Below are positions 1 to 11,613 of a DNA stretch of 64,000 nucleotides, one piece after another. The stretch spans positions 49,522,001 to 49,586,000 of the forward strand of contig CM075346.1 of NCBI GenBank assembly GCA_037693485.1, read 5' to 3'. Numbering within the stretch: position 1 is the first letter of the stretch; each line of letters opens with the position of its first letter. This stretch comes from Kitagawia praeruptora. Its lineage: Eukaryota > Streptophyta > Magnoliopsida > Apiales > Apiaceae. Made by a program: the position numbers and the translations under genes. Under the pieces are notes generated by a model that was given only the letters and a program-made list of their open reading frames with translations, searched no databases and was not told the DNA's origin.

Positions 1-480
1 ATATTCATTTAGAGTTTGGTCATTTAATGAATAATTACTTTGATATTCATTGAAATTTTTATTTATTAAATGGATATTACTTCCAAATATTCATTTAAGA
101 TTTTATGTACTTGATGAATATTATTTTTTTAAATATTCATTTGAAGTTCTATTTACTTAGGGAATATTATTTCGAATATTCCTTTAAAGTTTTGATTGCT
201 AAAAGAATATTATTTGGATATTCATTTTGAATTTTATTTTGAATTTTATTTTTTAAATATTCATTTAAGGTTGGATTTATTTAGGGAATATTATTTAAAT
301 ATTTATTTGAGTTATTTATTTAATGAAGATCATCTGGAATATTCATTGAGGGTTTATTTATTTAATGAACATTATTTTGAATATTCATTTAAGAAGAGGA
401 TTACTTACGATCAATATTATGATGTAATAATATTCCGTAATTATTATTGATTTAACAAATATTCTTGGAATATTTATTTA
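1..480. repeat. AT-rich tandem array with repeated dyads
   Basis: This degenerate array has units of roughly 50-60 bp. Most units contain GAATATT, a short spacer and AATATTC, so each could form a hairpin, followed by a TTTA-rich spacer. The same array recurs in copy B at about 14530-15310, so it is part of the LTR and not a chance AT-rich stretch. Confidence 0.75.
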
Positions 481-1529
481 ATTCTTTAATATTCTTTTTA
501 AAATGATTTATATTATTCAAAGATTATCTTTCCCCTTCAGATATTATGTAAAGTATTTCGGAGTCTTTTATGACTATTTTATCAAGGGGAGGTCCCCAAA
601 ACTCTATTTTATTTAAATCTATTTATAAGAAGATTAAAATACTCGCTCAAACTTCCAGAATCATATAAGGGGACCTCACTTGAGAGCTGTTATTTATTTG
701 ACTGCCCGGTCATATACTTGTTAAACTATTTTGTCACTCACATCTTGATTCGTTCAAACATCGATATGAGTCTTTTGGTTACCTCCTCAACGCTCGAGGG
801 GTAAGATTGATGGAACAAGTTTATATCCATTAACAAGCATCAGCTTGGGAAATATTGGTGAATTTTCCTTTCCAACTAGATACGACTACTTTGTGGAGTC
901 TTATCAACAAGTATTATACTTGGGGAAAAGGGGACAAACTTTATGTTTCAAAGTTATGGATGTCAATTGAACTAGGAGACGCGTAAGTGGTCGAGTGGCA
1001 CCGACCCAGCAATAGCCCAACCGTTGGCTTAGGAGTTCCAGAGGGCGGTAGACAAGTAAATCCGTCGGAGCTACCTTCTACATGTAGAGAACGACTGATG
1101 AGATGCATGACATACGACTGATCATCGTAAACGTTAGGGCATCTGGCACGGCAATTCTCCCGTATTAGTTCATCTTTCAATATTGGAAATTTTCTGCAAC
1201 ACTATCTGTGTTGGCAGGGTTGAAAATGCTTAAAACTGGAATTGCAATATTTTCTTGCAAGTTCCTCTTTCATGAAAATGATGCTATCTTGTTATCTTTG
1301 GCATAGAAGATATTTCTACAGAGAATATGATTTGAGTTACTTGGTAACTTCATCTTTTACATTATACTGGCACAATCTTCGTAAATGCATGGCATATGGT
1401 TTCAAAGATATTTCAGAACTGTTATATATTATTGTTCAGTTACATATTATCTTTGGTGGGCTATTGCTCACCCTTGCTTTATTTATTATATCACAACAAC
1501 AGTTAAGTCAGATGGCCGCACAAGGTGCA

Positions 1530-1534
1530 CTTGG
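1530..1534. repeat. TSD CTTGG (left) of the copia element
   Basis: CTTGG directly precedes the TG of the left LTR and recurs at 10063-10067 directly after the CA of the right LTR. Removing the copia element and one CTTGG rejoins the host LTR. Confidence 0.95.
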
Positions 1535-3058
1535 TGTTGGTTTCGATCATCAATACGCAGCGAAAATAGTAATAAAATTAATCGAAACCAAGCTCGGATC
1601 CATGTATAATATATCGAATAATCATGGTAGTAAGAACGATTACCTTATCGAAGCTTTACGTTTAAAGAACGATGGAGATGCAAGCCTCCCACGAATATTG
1701 AGCGCTCCTCTTCGAAGCCTCCTCTACGGTATCCACACGAACACTCCAAGAACGATTCTTCAATGGAAAAGAGGTACTAGCCTCCAATGAAAATATGAGA
1801 TGTAGTTTTTAGGGTTTTGGTTTTTGGGATGCGGCTCTACTGATTTTCACGTACCAAATCCTTTACCCCATATCTTTATATATAGGATAGTATAAAGCCA
1901 AAATCCCTTATCAAAAACCTAGCCCAAATATGATTTATTTAAATAATAAAATCTAATTCTATTATTCAAATAAATAATAATTAAGTCAAACTTAATTATT
2001 AAAATCATATCTCATATCTCTTTGTATTTTATTATAGCTTAATTAAGTCCCACTTAATTAATATAATAAAATCCAACTTATCATTAATTAATTTAAATTC
2101 ATAATTTAAACTAATTCTTCCTTTAAAATGTTCTATGTGTGTGACCCTGTAGGTTATTATTTATTTTGGCAATAATTTTATTCTCCAATAAAATTATAAA
2201 CAATGAGCGGTATCTAGTAATACATCATTGCTACCCAATTAAATAATAATTAAATCGTGATTCGATAAACCTTTTGTGATTAATGTACCCGTGTAATATA
2301 ATCCCTTTAACCAAATATTATAGAATAAACTCGAGGCATGTTTATTGTCATCCTCTTCATAATTTAATCCGGGTTTACTTGATCCATGAGTAGACTATTA
2401 ATAACAAATCATTATTTGAGCACGGCCATGCATTTTATAGTCTCACTCAATCAAGAGGCCAATAATATCTCTCCTACTTGGTAGGAGGGTTAAATCCTTT
2501 ATCTATCATTCATATTTCTCATACGATTCACAATATACCCGATGTCCACTTTTATCATTACCCGGTCAAAGATAACTTTTAATGTAGTCAAAGTATATTA
2601 TCCTCGTATAGAAATATAATGATCTCAAGTCAAAGGATCATTACACCATTATCACTGTGAGTCTTTCTTATGACTTAATTAACATGAAGAATCTCACGGT
2701 GGGTCTGTCCAGTACCATGTACCCTACATGTACCTATGTATTGACTTTAGTATCTCCATACTTATAACCAATGAGATGTGGTTATCAGTCAAAAACATAC
2801 TAGTCTATTTATGTATTATTATTGTCCTGTATAATAATACTCGACTAGGGACCTCTAAGAATATGATATATATTATATAATCTCAAATTCAAGTTATAAA
2901 CTTAAACTATATAATGTGTATCATTATTCTAAGGACATTTATTATGCTAACAAATATCGCAGTAATTAGAGTCATAATAAATACATTTATTTAATAATCA
3001 AATGACATAAGATTTATTCGAGAAACAATGTATTGCCTCTAGGGCACCTACACTAACA
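1535..3058 (-). repeat. 3' LTR of the copia element
   Basis: This 1524-bp LTR matches 8539-10062 at the same length. By eye the substitutions are near 1594 (t/c), 2329 (a/t), the ggtaggagg/gataggagg site near 2483, tatcatt/tattatt near 2507 and ccgatg/cctatg near 2542. A TATA-like tract lies at about 1875-1884 on the minus strand. Short ORFs inside it also occur in the other LTR and are not genes. Confidence 0.95.
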
Positions 3059-3072
3059 ATCTCCCACTTGCA
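3059..3072 (-). promoter_or_regulatory. Polypurine tract of the copia element
   Basis: On the minus strand GCAAGTGGGAGAT lies directly before the TGTTAGTG of the 3' LTR. This is the usual site for plus-strand priming. It begins right after the stop codon of the pol ORF. Confidence 0.85.
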
Positions 3073-6000
3073 CTAGAGCCAATCACCCATGTATCTAATA
3101 CCCATGGAACTAGTGTGACCGTCGTGCTTCTGCTGCGACAGGCCTTTGGTCAGTAGGTCTGCAATGTTATCATTTGTATGCACTTTACATATATGTATTT
3201 CACCCCTTTCATTAATCTCTCGTATGAGGTGATATCTTCTGAGTATATGTTTGGATCGGGAGTGCGATCTAGGCTCTCTAGCCTGTGCAATGGCCCCATT
3301 ATTATCGCAGTATAGATCAATGGGATCTGCAATCGATGGAACCACTTCCAAATCAGAAATGAATTTTCGAATCCAAACTGCCTCCTTAGCCACTTCACAA
3401 GCTGCAATGTACTCAGCCTCCATTGTAGAATCAGCTACTGTTTCTTGCTTTGAACTCTTCCAGCTTACAGCACCTCCATTTAGACAAAACACAAAACCAG
3501 ACTGTGATACAGTATCATCCCTGTCTGTTTGGAAACTTGCATCGGTGTAACCCTTTACAACCAGTTTCTCCTCTCCTCCATACACCAAGAATGAATCTTT
3601 AGTCCTTTTCAGGTACTTTAGAATATTCTTGACTGCCGTCCAGTGACCTTCACCTGGATTAGACTGGTATCTGCTCGTCATGCTCAAAGCATACGAAACA
3701 TCGGGGCGAGTACATACCATCGCATACATGATAGATCCAATTGCTGATGCATATGGAACTTTATTCATGTGGTCCTTCTCATCTAATGATTTTGGACACT
3801 GGTCTTTAGAAATCGTTATCCCTTGAGACACAGGGACATATCCCCTTTTAGCATTTTGCATACCAAAACGATGCAAAACCTTATCAATGTATGTACTCTG
3901 ACTTAGACCGATCATCCTTTTAGATCTATCTCTATAGATCCTCATTCCTAGAATGTAGGTTGCCTCTCCCAAGTCTTTCATAGAGAAATTGCTCCCTAAC
4001 CAAGTCTTAACAGCCTTTAGAGAAGGTATGTCATTCCCCATTAGTAGTATGTCATCAACATACAGTACTATGAATGCCACATGGCTCCCACTAACCTTCT
4101 TGTAAACACAAGGTTCATCCTCGTTTTGAATAAAGCCATACTCCTTGACTGTTTCATCAAAACGAATATTCCATCTCCTAGAGGCTTGCTTCAATCCATA
4201 AATGGATCGTCGTAATTTACATACCTTGCCAACAATCCTTGGATCGACAAAACCTTCAGGTTGTGTCATGTACACATCCTCTTCAAGGCTCCCATTAAGG
4301 AAAGCTGTTTTGACATCCATTTGCCAGATTTCGTAATCATGGAATGCTGCAATTGCAAGCAAAATCCGTATGGACTTGACCATGGCAACTGGTGAGAAAG
4401 TTTCATCATAGTCAATACCATGAATTTGTTTGAACCCTTTCGCAACCAGTCTTGCTTTATAGGTCTGAACATTTCCTTCCATGTCAGTTTTCTTCTTGAA
4501 AACCCACTTGCACCCTACGGGTTTTACCCCTTCAGGTGGATCAACCAAATCCCAAACTTGGTTTTCGTACATGGAATCCATCTCGGATTTCATGGCTTCA
4601 AGCCATCTCTTAGAGTCTGGACTGTTCATAGCATCTTGGTATGTGAGAGGCTCATCCTCATCTATGAGCTTCAAATCCCCACATTGAGTCAAAAGAAATC
4701 CATATCTCTCTGGCTCATGGCGAATTCTACCAGATCTACGAACAACCTGTGTTTCTTGAGCATTATCATTATTCTGCTCTTGTTCCACCTCAAGTTCAAT
4801 GCTATTTTGTGGTTCTCGATCTTCATCGAGATCTATAGTTCTCCCACTGTCTCTTTTGGAAACAAAATCTCTTTCCATGAAGACAGCATCTCGAGCAATG
4901 AACACTTTCTGCTCAGAAGGACTATAAAAATAATACGCCTTTGTTTCTTTAGGGTATCCCACAAAATTGCACTCTTCGGATTTAGGTCCAAGCTTGTCAG
5001 ATACTTGACGTTTTACAAACGCCTTGCATCCCCAAACTTTCATAAAGTTCATGCTTGACCGTTTCTCCTCCCATATCTCATATGGAGTCTTTTGAACCTT
5101 CTTAGTTGGAACACGGTTAAGTGTGAAAGCCGCTGTTTCTAGAGCATAACCCCAGAAACTTATTGGAAGATCTGCATGACTCATCATCGATCGTACCATG
5201 TCCAACAGAGTACGATTTCTCCTCTCTGAAACTCCATTCCATTGAGGTGTACCTGGCGGAGTGAGTTGTGATACAATACCACACTCCTTTAAATACTCTT
5301 TAAATTCGGTGCTTAAGTATTCACCCCCACGATCGGATCGTAAGATTTTAATACTTGCACCTCCGCCTATTTGCTTCTCTACTTCAGCCTTGTATTCTTT
5401 GAATTTTTCAAAAGAATCGGATTTATTCTTCATAAGATACACATATCCATATCTACTGAAGTCATCAGTAAATGTTATGAAGTAGTAGTAGCCACCTCTA
5501 GCCATCACACGCATTGGGCCACATACATCACTATGTATTAGCTCCAAACGTTCAGTGGCCCTTTGACCCTTACCAGTAAAAGGGGCTTTAGTCATCTTAC
5601 CAAGCAAACACGATTCGCATTTTTCGTATGATTCAAAATCAAACTTATCCAAGTATCCATCCTTATGTAATTTGGATATGCGTTTCTCATTTATATGACC
5701 TAGACGACAATGCCAGAGGTATGTTTGATTTGAGTCATTAACTTTAAGTCGTTTGTTTTCTATGTTACAGACAGGATTATCAAAATCAAGAACATATAAA
5801 CCATTAAATAAACGCGCAACACCATAGGTTAAATCATTTAAAGCAAAAGAGCAACTATTGTTCTTTATTATAAACGAAAAACCTTTCTTGTCCAAACAAG
5901 AAACAGAAATAATGTTTCTGCGAATCGCAGGCACGTAATAACAGTCTTCAAGTTCTAAAACAAGCCCATAGGGCAAAGATAGATAATAAGTTCCTACGGC

Positions 6001-6270
6001 TAAAGCAGCAACTCTTGCTCCATTGCCTACTCGTAGGTCCACTTCTCCCTTAGCCAAAGTCCTACTTCTCTGCAGTTCCTGCACATTTATACAAATGTGA
6101 GAAGCACATCCAGTATCCAATACCCAAGATGTAGAAGTAGACAGATTGACTTCTATAACATATATTCCTGAAGTAGAAGCTTGTTGAGCCTTCTTCTTCT
6201 TCAGATCCTCCTTCAATCTATCCTTCTCAAGGATTGATCGAACGGATAGAGAGTTTGTGTTGTTTGTCAT
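3073..6270 (-). CDS. Copia polyprotein: protease-integrase-RT-RNase H with Gag core missing
   Basis: The 1065-aa ORF is uninterrupted. Residues 1-20 resemble the Gag N-terminus of Angela/BARE elements (start ATG at 6270). At about residue 20 the sequence jumps to the stretch that normally follows the Gag zinc knuckle, so roughly the whole Gag core is absent in frame. Protease: LDTG with Asp52. Integrase zinc site: H187, H192, C218, C221. Integrase catalytic residues: D248, D313, E349. RT: D652 and YVDD at 737-740. RNase H: D910, E951, D989. The ORF ends against the polypurine tract. Its products would cut the polyprotein, copy RNA and integrate cDNA; the capsid must come from elsewhere. Domain calls are firm; the gag deletion is inferred from family knowledge. 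Confidence 0.93.
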   Translation of the reverse strand: MTNNTNSLSVRSILEKDRLKEDLKKKKAQQASTSGIYVIEVNLSTSTSWVLDTGCASHICINVQELQRSRTLAKGEVDLRVGNGARVAALAVGTYYLSLPYGLVLELEDCYYVPAIRRNIISVSCLDKKGFSFIIKNNSCSFALNDLTYGVARLFNGLYVLDFDNPVCNIENKRLKVNDSNQTYLWHCRLGHINEKRISKLHKDGYLDKFDFESYEKCESCLLGKMTKAPFTGKGQRATERLELIHSDVCGPMRVMARGGYYYFITFTDDFSRYGYVYLMKNKSDSFEKFKEYKAEVEKQIGGGASIKILRSDRGGEYLSTEFKEYLKECGIVSQLTPPGTPQWNGVSERRNRTLLDMVRSMMSHADLPISFWGYALETAAFTLNRVPTKKVQKTPYEIWEEKRSSMNFMKVWGCKAFVKRQVSDKLGPKSEECNFVGYPKETKAYYFYSPSEQKVFIARDAVFMERDFVSKRDSGRTIDLDEDREPQNSIELEVEQEQNNDNAQETQVVRRSGRIRHEPERYGFLLTQCGDLKLIDEDEPLTYQDAMNSPDSKRWLEAMKSEMDSMYENQVWDLVDPPEGVKPVGCKWVFKKKTDMEGNVQTYKARLVAKGFKQIHGIDYDETFSPVAMVKSIRILLAIAAFHDYEIWQMDVKTAFLNGSLEEDVYMTQPEGFVDPRIVGKVCKLRRSIYGLKQASRRWNIRFDETVKEYGFIQNEDEPCVYKKVSGSHVAFIVLYVDDILLMGNDIPSLKAVKTWLGSNFSMKDLGEATYILGMRIYRDRSKRMIGLSQSTYIDKVLHRFGMQNAKRGYVPVSQGITISKDQCPKSLDEKDHMNKVPYASAIGSIMYAMVCTRPDVSYALSMTSRYQSNPGEGHWTAVKNILKYLKRTKDSFLVYGGEEKLVVKGYTDASFQTDRDDTVSQSGFVFCLNGGAVSWKSSKQETVADSTMEAEYIAACEVAKEAVWIRKFISDLEVVPSIADPIDLYCDNNGAIAQAREPRSHSRSKHILRRYHLIREINERGEIHICKVHTNDNIADLLTKGLSQQKHDGHTSSMGIRYMGDWL

Positions 6271-8525
6271 TATTTAGTATCTACAATGTTAAAAGCACAA
6301 AATAAACATTAGATTGTCTGAGTTATTATTATTATGTTCAAATGATTATGATATATTCATAATATATCTCCCACTATTTTTTATCAAATTAATAACCCTT
6401 ACTATTAAATCGGAAAGAATATCCCATAAATCTTTCTAGTGAGCCAAGATCCATATTTCGTCATATCCTAAGTCAACCACTGGTAGTCCTTAAAACATGA
6501 TTATTTAGGTAGACAACAGTTGTCAATTATATCATATATAATTCTTGGATAGTTTGGTGAACAACAATTGTTCTTGTCTATCTTATAGATTTTGAACCAA
6601 ACTCTATGCTTCTAAGTTCATAATATTTGAATATAACCGTTTATTTTCATCTTATTATGACGACTCAGTTAAGTTAGACCCAATGATTCAACGGTCGAAT
6701 ATAACCGCTTATATTCGTCACATCTCACCACGATAGACAGGAGTCCCCTGCCACTGGCAGTCATTCCCCTTATCGATCTAGGATTCAATGAGTGTTCATT
6801 CATTGGAAAGCATCCGATTAAAACTTAATATTTTGTTAAGGGGTTTCAAAATTAAAACGACCATGATCCCATCATAAAGAGATTCCCAATTTTTCCTTGA
6901 ATTAAATACTTCAAATCAATATTCATCAATAGTTTGATTTCCAGGTTGTTGGAGGAGTCACAAGTGGCCTCACTTAATACCCAACTTCCTTACAGGTAAA
7001 ACCTGTTTTTGACAAAATCTCCCCATATCTAAATAATTGAAAATTCGTATTTAATTCCGTGTTTCATAAACACAGAAATCTCATGATCGTTTGTTCATTT
7101 TAAAATCTCGAATCGTTACAGATTTTATCTTGTTTAGCATGGCAAGCATGGCATGGGTGACGTATCTAATACATGCATACATCATTAATCTAATTAAAAT
7201 ATGCATACATTTGTTACTCTACACATGCATCATATGTAAAGTGCATCACCTTAATTAATATGCTATGGTTATGGCCCAATCCTATGCGATTTTTCCAAGC
7301 TAATGGAAAAATCAAGGTCAATCTATGGTGGTAATAACTAATTATTACAAAATCTCTTGCTTCGCTTCCAAAACTGCCTTGAGTGCCTCCAAGCTCCTCT
7401 TGAAACATTTTACAAAAGAACTCGAGTTGCATTCGAGATAAAATAATTACAAAAGGAAAAACGACATGCAAGTCGTATTTAATTATTACAAACCATAAAT
7501 TAAAATTAATAAAATAAATTAGAAACTAGGTCTTGGGGCCATAACCATGCATCATGCTCACATAGCAATTAAAAGCATCACATATTGTATAATCACAATT
7601 TTATACAACATAAATTAAATATGATCAAATCATAAATAATAAAATTAATTTAAATATTAACTTAGTAATCTAAATTACTAATTAATAAAATCTTGCATAC
7701 TCCAAGTAAAACATTAACATTTATAATTTAATCTAAGCATGCAAAACCTGGCTGGGAAAAAAAAGCATTTTTTTTTATTAAAAAAAATCAGATACGCATC
7801 TACAGTATGCGCAACAGACCTATTCTGTTAATTTTATCAGACACGCATTCAGAGTATGCGTTACTGGACGAAACACTAGCAGATGCGCATACTGAGTATG
7901 CGCATCACCTGTACATGCAATTTTCTGCAGTTTTCCCAGAAGACCCAGAACGATCGTGTGATCATTGTTAGTCGCGATTTTGATTCCAGACTTAGTATAT
8001 ATACCCACGAATACACAGCAGCACTTACACAATCACACATCACCGATTCATGAATGTTTTAAAATCTAAACCTAGTCATATAGGTTGTATGAACACGTAT
8101 GTATATTTATATACATATTCATGAAAAAAAAACTTATAAAACGCTCAAGATAATCAACTACAACTGGTTTGACAGACGTTCATGATTACAATTTAATCTT
8201 GTTAACACATCGAAACCAGTTCATAAGACGAAGCATGCATAATCCGAGAAGATAATATTTATATATAAACAAGTATGTATATGTTCATGCATGAACAAAG
8301 CTACTGATCATCTGAGTCGACTGCTACTGGTTTTTAGATGTTAGTCTCACGATTTAATCCCATTAAAACAGAACAGATCATCTTAACGCAACAAAACAGA
8401 ATAAACAGAAGCATGCAGATCGTGAATATCATGCAGTAGGGTTCTTCGGAAAAAAAATAGTTCTGGTATCTCATGTAGCAGATCGTATACATCATATATA
8501 ACCAGATTATCATATTATACAAGCA
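6271..8525 (-). other. Long untranslated leader of the copia element
   Basis: About 2.25 kb lies between the primer site and the ORF and has no long ORF on the element strand. BARE-type elements have a comparably long leader. It contains three strong hairpins (7789-7912). Two loosely similar blocks at about 8150-8250 and 8310-8430 share ctactggttt-like and gaagcatgca segments. Confidence 0.75.
7789..7912. repeat. Three consecutive hairpins in the copia leader
   Basis: Three related dyads lie near 7789-7819, 7839-7868 and 7881-7912. Each begins CAGA and pairs an (A/G)CGCAT arm with a TATGCG arm. The third is almost perfect: GCGCATAC, tga, GTATGCGC. They lie about 620-750 nt downstream of the 5' LTR in element orientation. 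A role in RNA dimerisation or packaging is a guess from position and form. Confidence 0.7.
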
Positions 8526-8537
8526 GCTCTGATGCCA
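8526..8537 (-). promoter_or_regulatory. Primer binding site, initiator-Met tRNA type
   Basis: On the minus strand TGGCATCAGAGC lies one base inside the 5' LTR. It differs at one position from TGGTATCAGAGC, the complement of the plant initiator-Met tRNA 3' end used by most plant copia elements. Confidence 0.85.
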
Positions 8538-8538
8538 T

Positions 8539-10062
8539 TGTTGGTTTCGATCATCAATACGCAGCGAAAATAGTAATAAAATTAATCGAAACCAAGCCCG
8601 GATCCATGTATAATATATCGAATAATCATGGTAGTAAGAACGATTACCTTATCGAAGCTTTACGTTTAAAGAACGATGGAGATGCAAGCCTCCCACGAAT
8701 ATTGAGCGCTCCTCTTCGAAGCCTCCTCTACGGTATCCACACGAACACTCCAAGAACGATTCTTCAATGGAAAAGAGGTACTAGCCTCCAATGAAAATAT
8801 GAGATGTAGTTTTTAGGGTTTTGGTTTTTGGGATGCGGCTCTACTGATTTTCACGTACCAAATCCTTTACCCCATATCTTTATATATAGGATAGTATAAA
8901 GCCAAAATCCCTTATCAAAAACCTAGCCCAAATATGATTTATTTAAATAATAAAATCTAATTCTATTATTCAAATAAATAATAATTAAGTCAAACTTAAT
9001 TATTAAAATCATATCTCATATCTCTTTGTATTTTATTATAGCTTAATTAAGTCCCACTTAATTAATATAATAAAATCCAACTTATCATTAATTAATTTAA
9101 ATTCATAATTTAAACTAATTCTTCCTTTAAAATGTTCTATGTGTGTGACCCTGTAGGTTATTATTTATTTTGGCAATAATTTTATTCTCCAATAAAATTA
9201 TAAACAATGAGCGGTATCTAGTAATACATCATTGCTACCCAATTAAATAATAATTAAATCGTGATTCGATAAACCTTTTGTGATTAATGTACCCGTGTAA
9301 TATAATCCCTTTAACCAAATATTATAGATTAAACTCGAGGCATGTTTATTGTCATCCTCTTCATAATTTAATCCGGGTTTACTTGATCCATGAGTAGACT
9401 ATTAATAACAAATCATTATTTGAGCACGGCCATGCATTTTATAGTCTCACTCAATCAAGAGGCCAATAATATCTCTCCTACTTGATAGGAGGGTTAAATC
9501 CTTTATCTATTATTCATATTTCTCATACGATTCACAATATACCCTATGTCCACTTTTATCATTACCCGGTCAAAGATAACTTTTAATGTAGTCAAAGTAT
9601 ATTATCCTCGTATAGAAATATAATGATCTCAAGTCAAAGGATCATTACACCATTATCACTGTGAGTCTTTCTTATGACTTAATTAACATGAAGAATCTCA
9701 CGGTGGGTCTGTCCAGTACCATGTACCCTACATGTACCTATGTATTGACTTTAGTATCTCCATACTTATAACCAATGAGATGTGGTTATCAGTCAAAAAC
9801 ATACTAGTCTATTTATGTATTATTATTGTCCTGTATAATAATACTCGACTAGGGACCTCTAAGAATATGATATATATTATATAATCTCAAATTCAAGTTA
9901 TAAACTTAAACTATATAATGTGTATCATTATTCTAAGGACATTTATTATGCTAACAAATATCGCAGTAATTAGAGTCATAATAAATACATTTATTTAATA
10001 ATCAAATGACATAAGATTTATTCGAGAAACAATGTATTGCCTCTAGGGCACCTACACTAACA
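8539..10062 (-). repeat. 5' LTR of the copia element
   Basis: This 1524-bp LTR begins TGTTAGTG and ends CCAACA in element orientation. It should carry the promoter; a minus-strand TATATATAAAG lies at about 8878-8888. It is nearly identical to 1535-3058. Confidence 0.95.
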
Positions 10063-10428
10063 CTTGGTACGAGCAGGTGACAGCCGCCAGAGGATTAAAC
10101 GATAAGGTCCTAGCTACCATTGATGAGGAGAAGCTATTGGTAGGCTAGTTGTTAGATTTTGTATATCAAAGGTATTTATTATATGACATACACAAATGGA
10201 TGGCAAAGAGTATGTAAAGGTTATATTGTAATTCTTTGGGTAGTAAGAACTCAAACTTGTGATTAATAATATTGATGGTTACTCTGATTTCATCTCTGGG
10301 ACTATAACGGGGGTGTTTTATGTTGTTGTTTTGGGTCACAAGGTTGTAATTTAAATTATGTTGGTTTTGTGGATGGATATTGAGACCGTAACGACCAGAT
10401 CACTGACCCCGGATCTGGGGGTGTTACA
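10063..10428. mobile_element. Very long LTR, copy A (right part)
   Basis: After the second CTTGG the host LTR resumes and matches about 16340-16712 of copy B. It ends GATCTGGGGGTGTTACA at 10428. On the far side the Tat RT sequence starts at once, so this LTR was inserted into that element. CTTAA at 10429-10433 is the candidate TSD; its partner would lie left of the window. Confidence 0.75.
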
Positions 10429-10545
10429 CTTAACGTGGTCTACCGTGAATAGGCTCTGACTAACATGTCATCAACATAGACCTCCATGGTTTTTCTAATC
10501 AGATGGGCGAATACCTTATTCACCAATCGTTGGTAAGTAGCTCCT
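10429..10545 (-). pseudogene. Tat-lineage gypsy RT fragment (YVDD part)
   Basis: Read on the minus strand this gives YQRLVNKVFAHLIRK and then MEVYVDDMLV, the RT catalytic block of Tat-type Ty3/gypsy elements. It continues the RT piece that ends at 29808; the two are separated by Athila-1 (TSD CTCCT). Past the YVDD block the frame is broken: a TAG appears, and DHVK-like residues are recognisable only in another frame. The rest of the gene would lie beyond copy A, left of the window. It is non-functional. Confidence 0.85.
10541..10545. repeat. TSD CTCCT (left) of Athila-1
   Basis: CTCCT precedes TGTTAACACAATATC at 10546 and recurs at 29803-29807 after TTATCA. Joining the flanks restores the continuous RT reading ...NAGATYQRLV.... 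Confidence 0.95.
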
Positions 10546-11605
10546 TGTTAACACAATATCACGCAAGTATACGTGGTCACAAGTAATATAGATAGAAATC
10601 AAGTTCGTTTCACAGAGATCTGGTTTTGGTTCTAATTCAGTCGATGTACCTATGCAATAATGTATGGTTTTAACTCACTGCTAAGACAATTAACAAATTT
10701 GGGTTTGATTATCTAAATTAAACTAAGTTGCAAATTATAAAACTAAGAATTAACTAATTGACAAGAATTAAAATCGAATTACTTATACGAGAATAAACAA
10801 GGAATCCTAACTTCATTATCTACTTCACTTAGAGTTGCAGCCTTTAATCAGTACATGTGATGGTTTTGATATCTGATCGAATAACACGAAACGAGTAAAA
10901 GCTACCTCTCGGTATACTAGTACCAAACTACACATACATCCACAAAAGAGATAGAAGATGAATAGACACCTATCATGTTTAGACCCTATATCTCTATAGA
11001 ATTTGAAAACATAAAGTTTTAAGCACAAGTTATCCACTTAGATCACATAGGGTAGCATAATATCTCTATTAATGCCACAAATCATGATGTTCAAACATCA
11101 ACCTATCCTATGCTAGCATGACAAGCTCTAAATCTCAAGATCCACTCTCGTTTAGCAAGAGATTAACAAATTAGATGTTAGCTACGCATCTAAATACATG
11201 AAACACAACCATACAAGGATATCAATAATTCACCACACATAAATCTTTAAGGCATACAAACTACTAAGCTACATAGATAAATCCGCTAGGATCCCACGAC
11301 AACGATTAATTCATAATTGAACCTTTCGTCACCATGGGATTTGATGAAAACATGATAACAAACAAGATAACAAAGATGAATAAATCAATAATGTAACAAG
11401 GGTTAGAGATCAAATCCGTGAAAGTAACAAGCATCCAAAAGATACGCCTCCACAAAGGAATACAAGAAAAACTAAATCTAGATCTTCTTGTCGTCACAAT
11501 CCTCGCCTTGGCTTCTCGATCTCATGCTCTAATGGTGTGTATGTGTTATGAAGTAGATCTGATCTCTGGTGGATGGGTGATGATTTTTATGTCCCCCAAG
11601 GTGTG

Positions 11606-11613
11606 TATTTATA
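11606..11613 (-). promoter_or_regulatory. TATA box in Athila-1 LTR
   Basis: TATAAATA on the minus strand, the element's orientation, lies mid-LTR. The matching site in the right LTR is near 29090-29098. Confidence 0.55.

Larger units (their letters stand above)
1..1534. mobile_element. Very long LTR, copy A (left part; continues before window)
   Basis: This is homologous to the 3' half of the complete element at 12058-16712. The two share an AT-rich array, the stretch around 843-935 (matching about 15632-15715), a block ending in a run of cacaacaacag, and a GATCTGGGGGTGTTACA terminus. The copia element 1535-10062 interrupts it, and it resumes at 10068. It has no ORF of note; short ORFs near 1242-1790 run across the copia junction and are not genes. 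Copy B has 5-bp TSDs and no repeated ends, so I read the family as solo LTRs of a large gypsy-type element. The left end of copy A lies outside the window. Confidence 0.7.
1535..10062 (-). mobile_element. Complete Ty1/copia retrotransposon, Angela/BARE-like, lacking the gag core
   Basis: The element is 8528 bp on the minus strand, with two 1524-bp LTRs (TG...CA) and a 5-bp TSD, CTTGG. In element order it has the 5' LTR (8539-10062), an initiator-Met-type primer site, a leader of about 2.27 kb, one 1065-codon ORF (protease, integrase, RT, RNase H), a polypurine tract and the 3' LTR (1535-3058). By eye the LTRs differ at about five positions, so the insertion is recent. The LTR length, long leader and protease region resemble the Angela/BARE group; the lineage is a family-level judgement. 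The ORF lacks the Gag core and CCHC knuckle, so the copy should be non-autonomous for particle formation. Confidence 0.93.

Noticed and set aside
1242..1790. 182-codon plus ORF
   Set aside because: It spans the junction between long LTR copy A and the copia LTR; its 3' part repeats in the other LTR (8606-8794). It is an accidental ORF.
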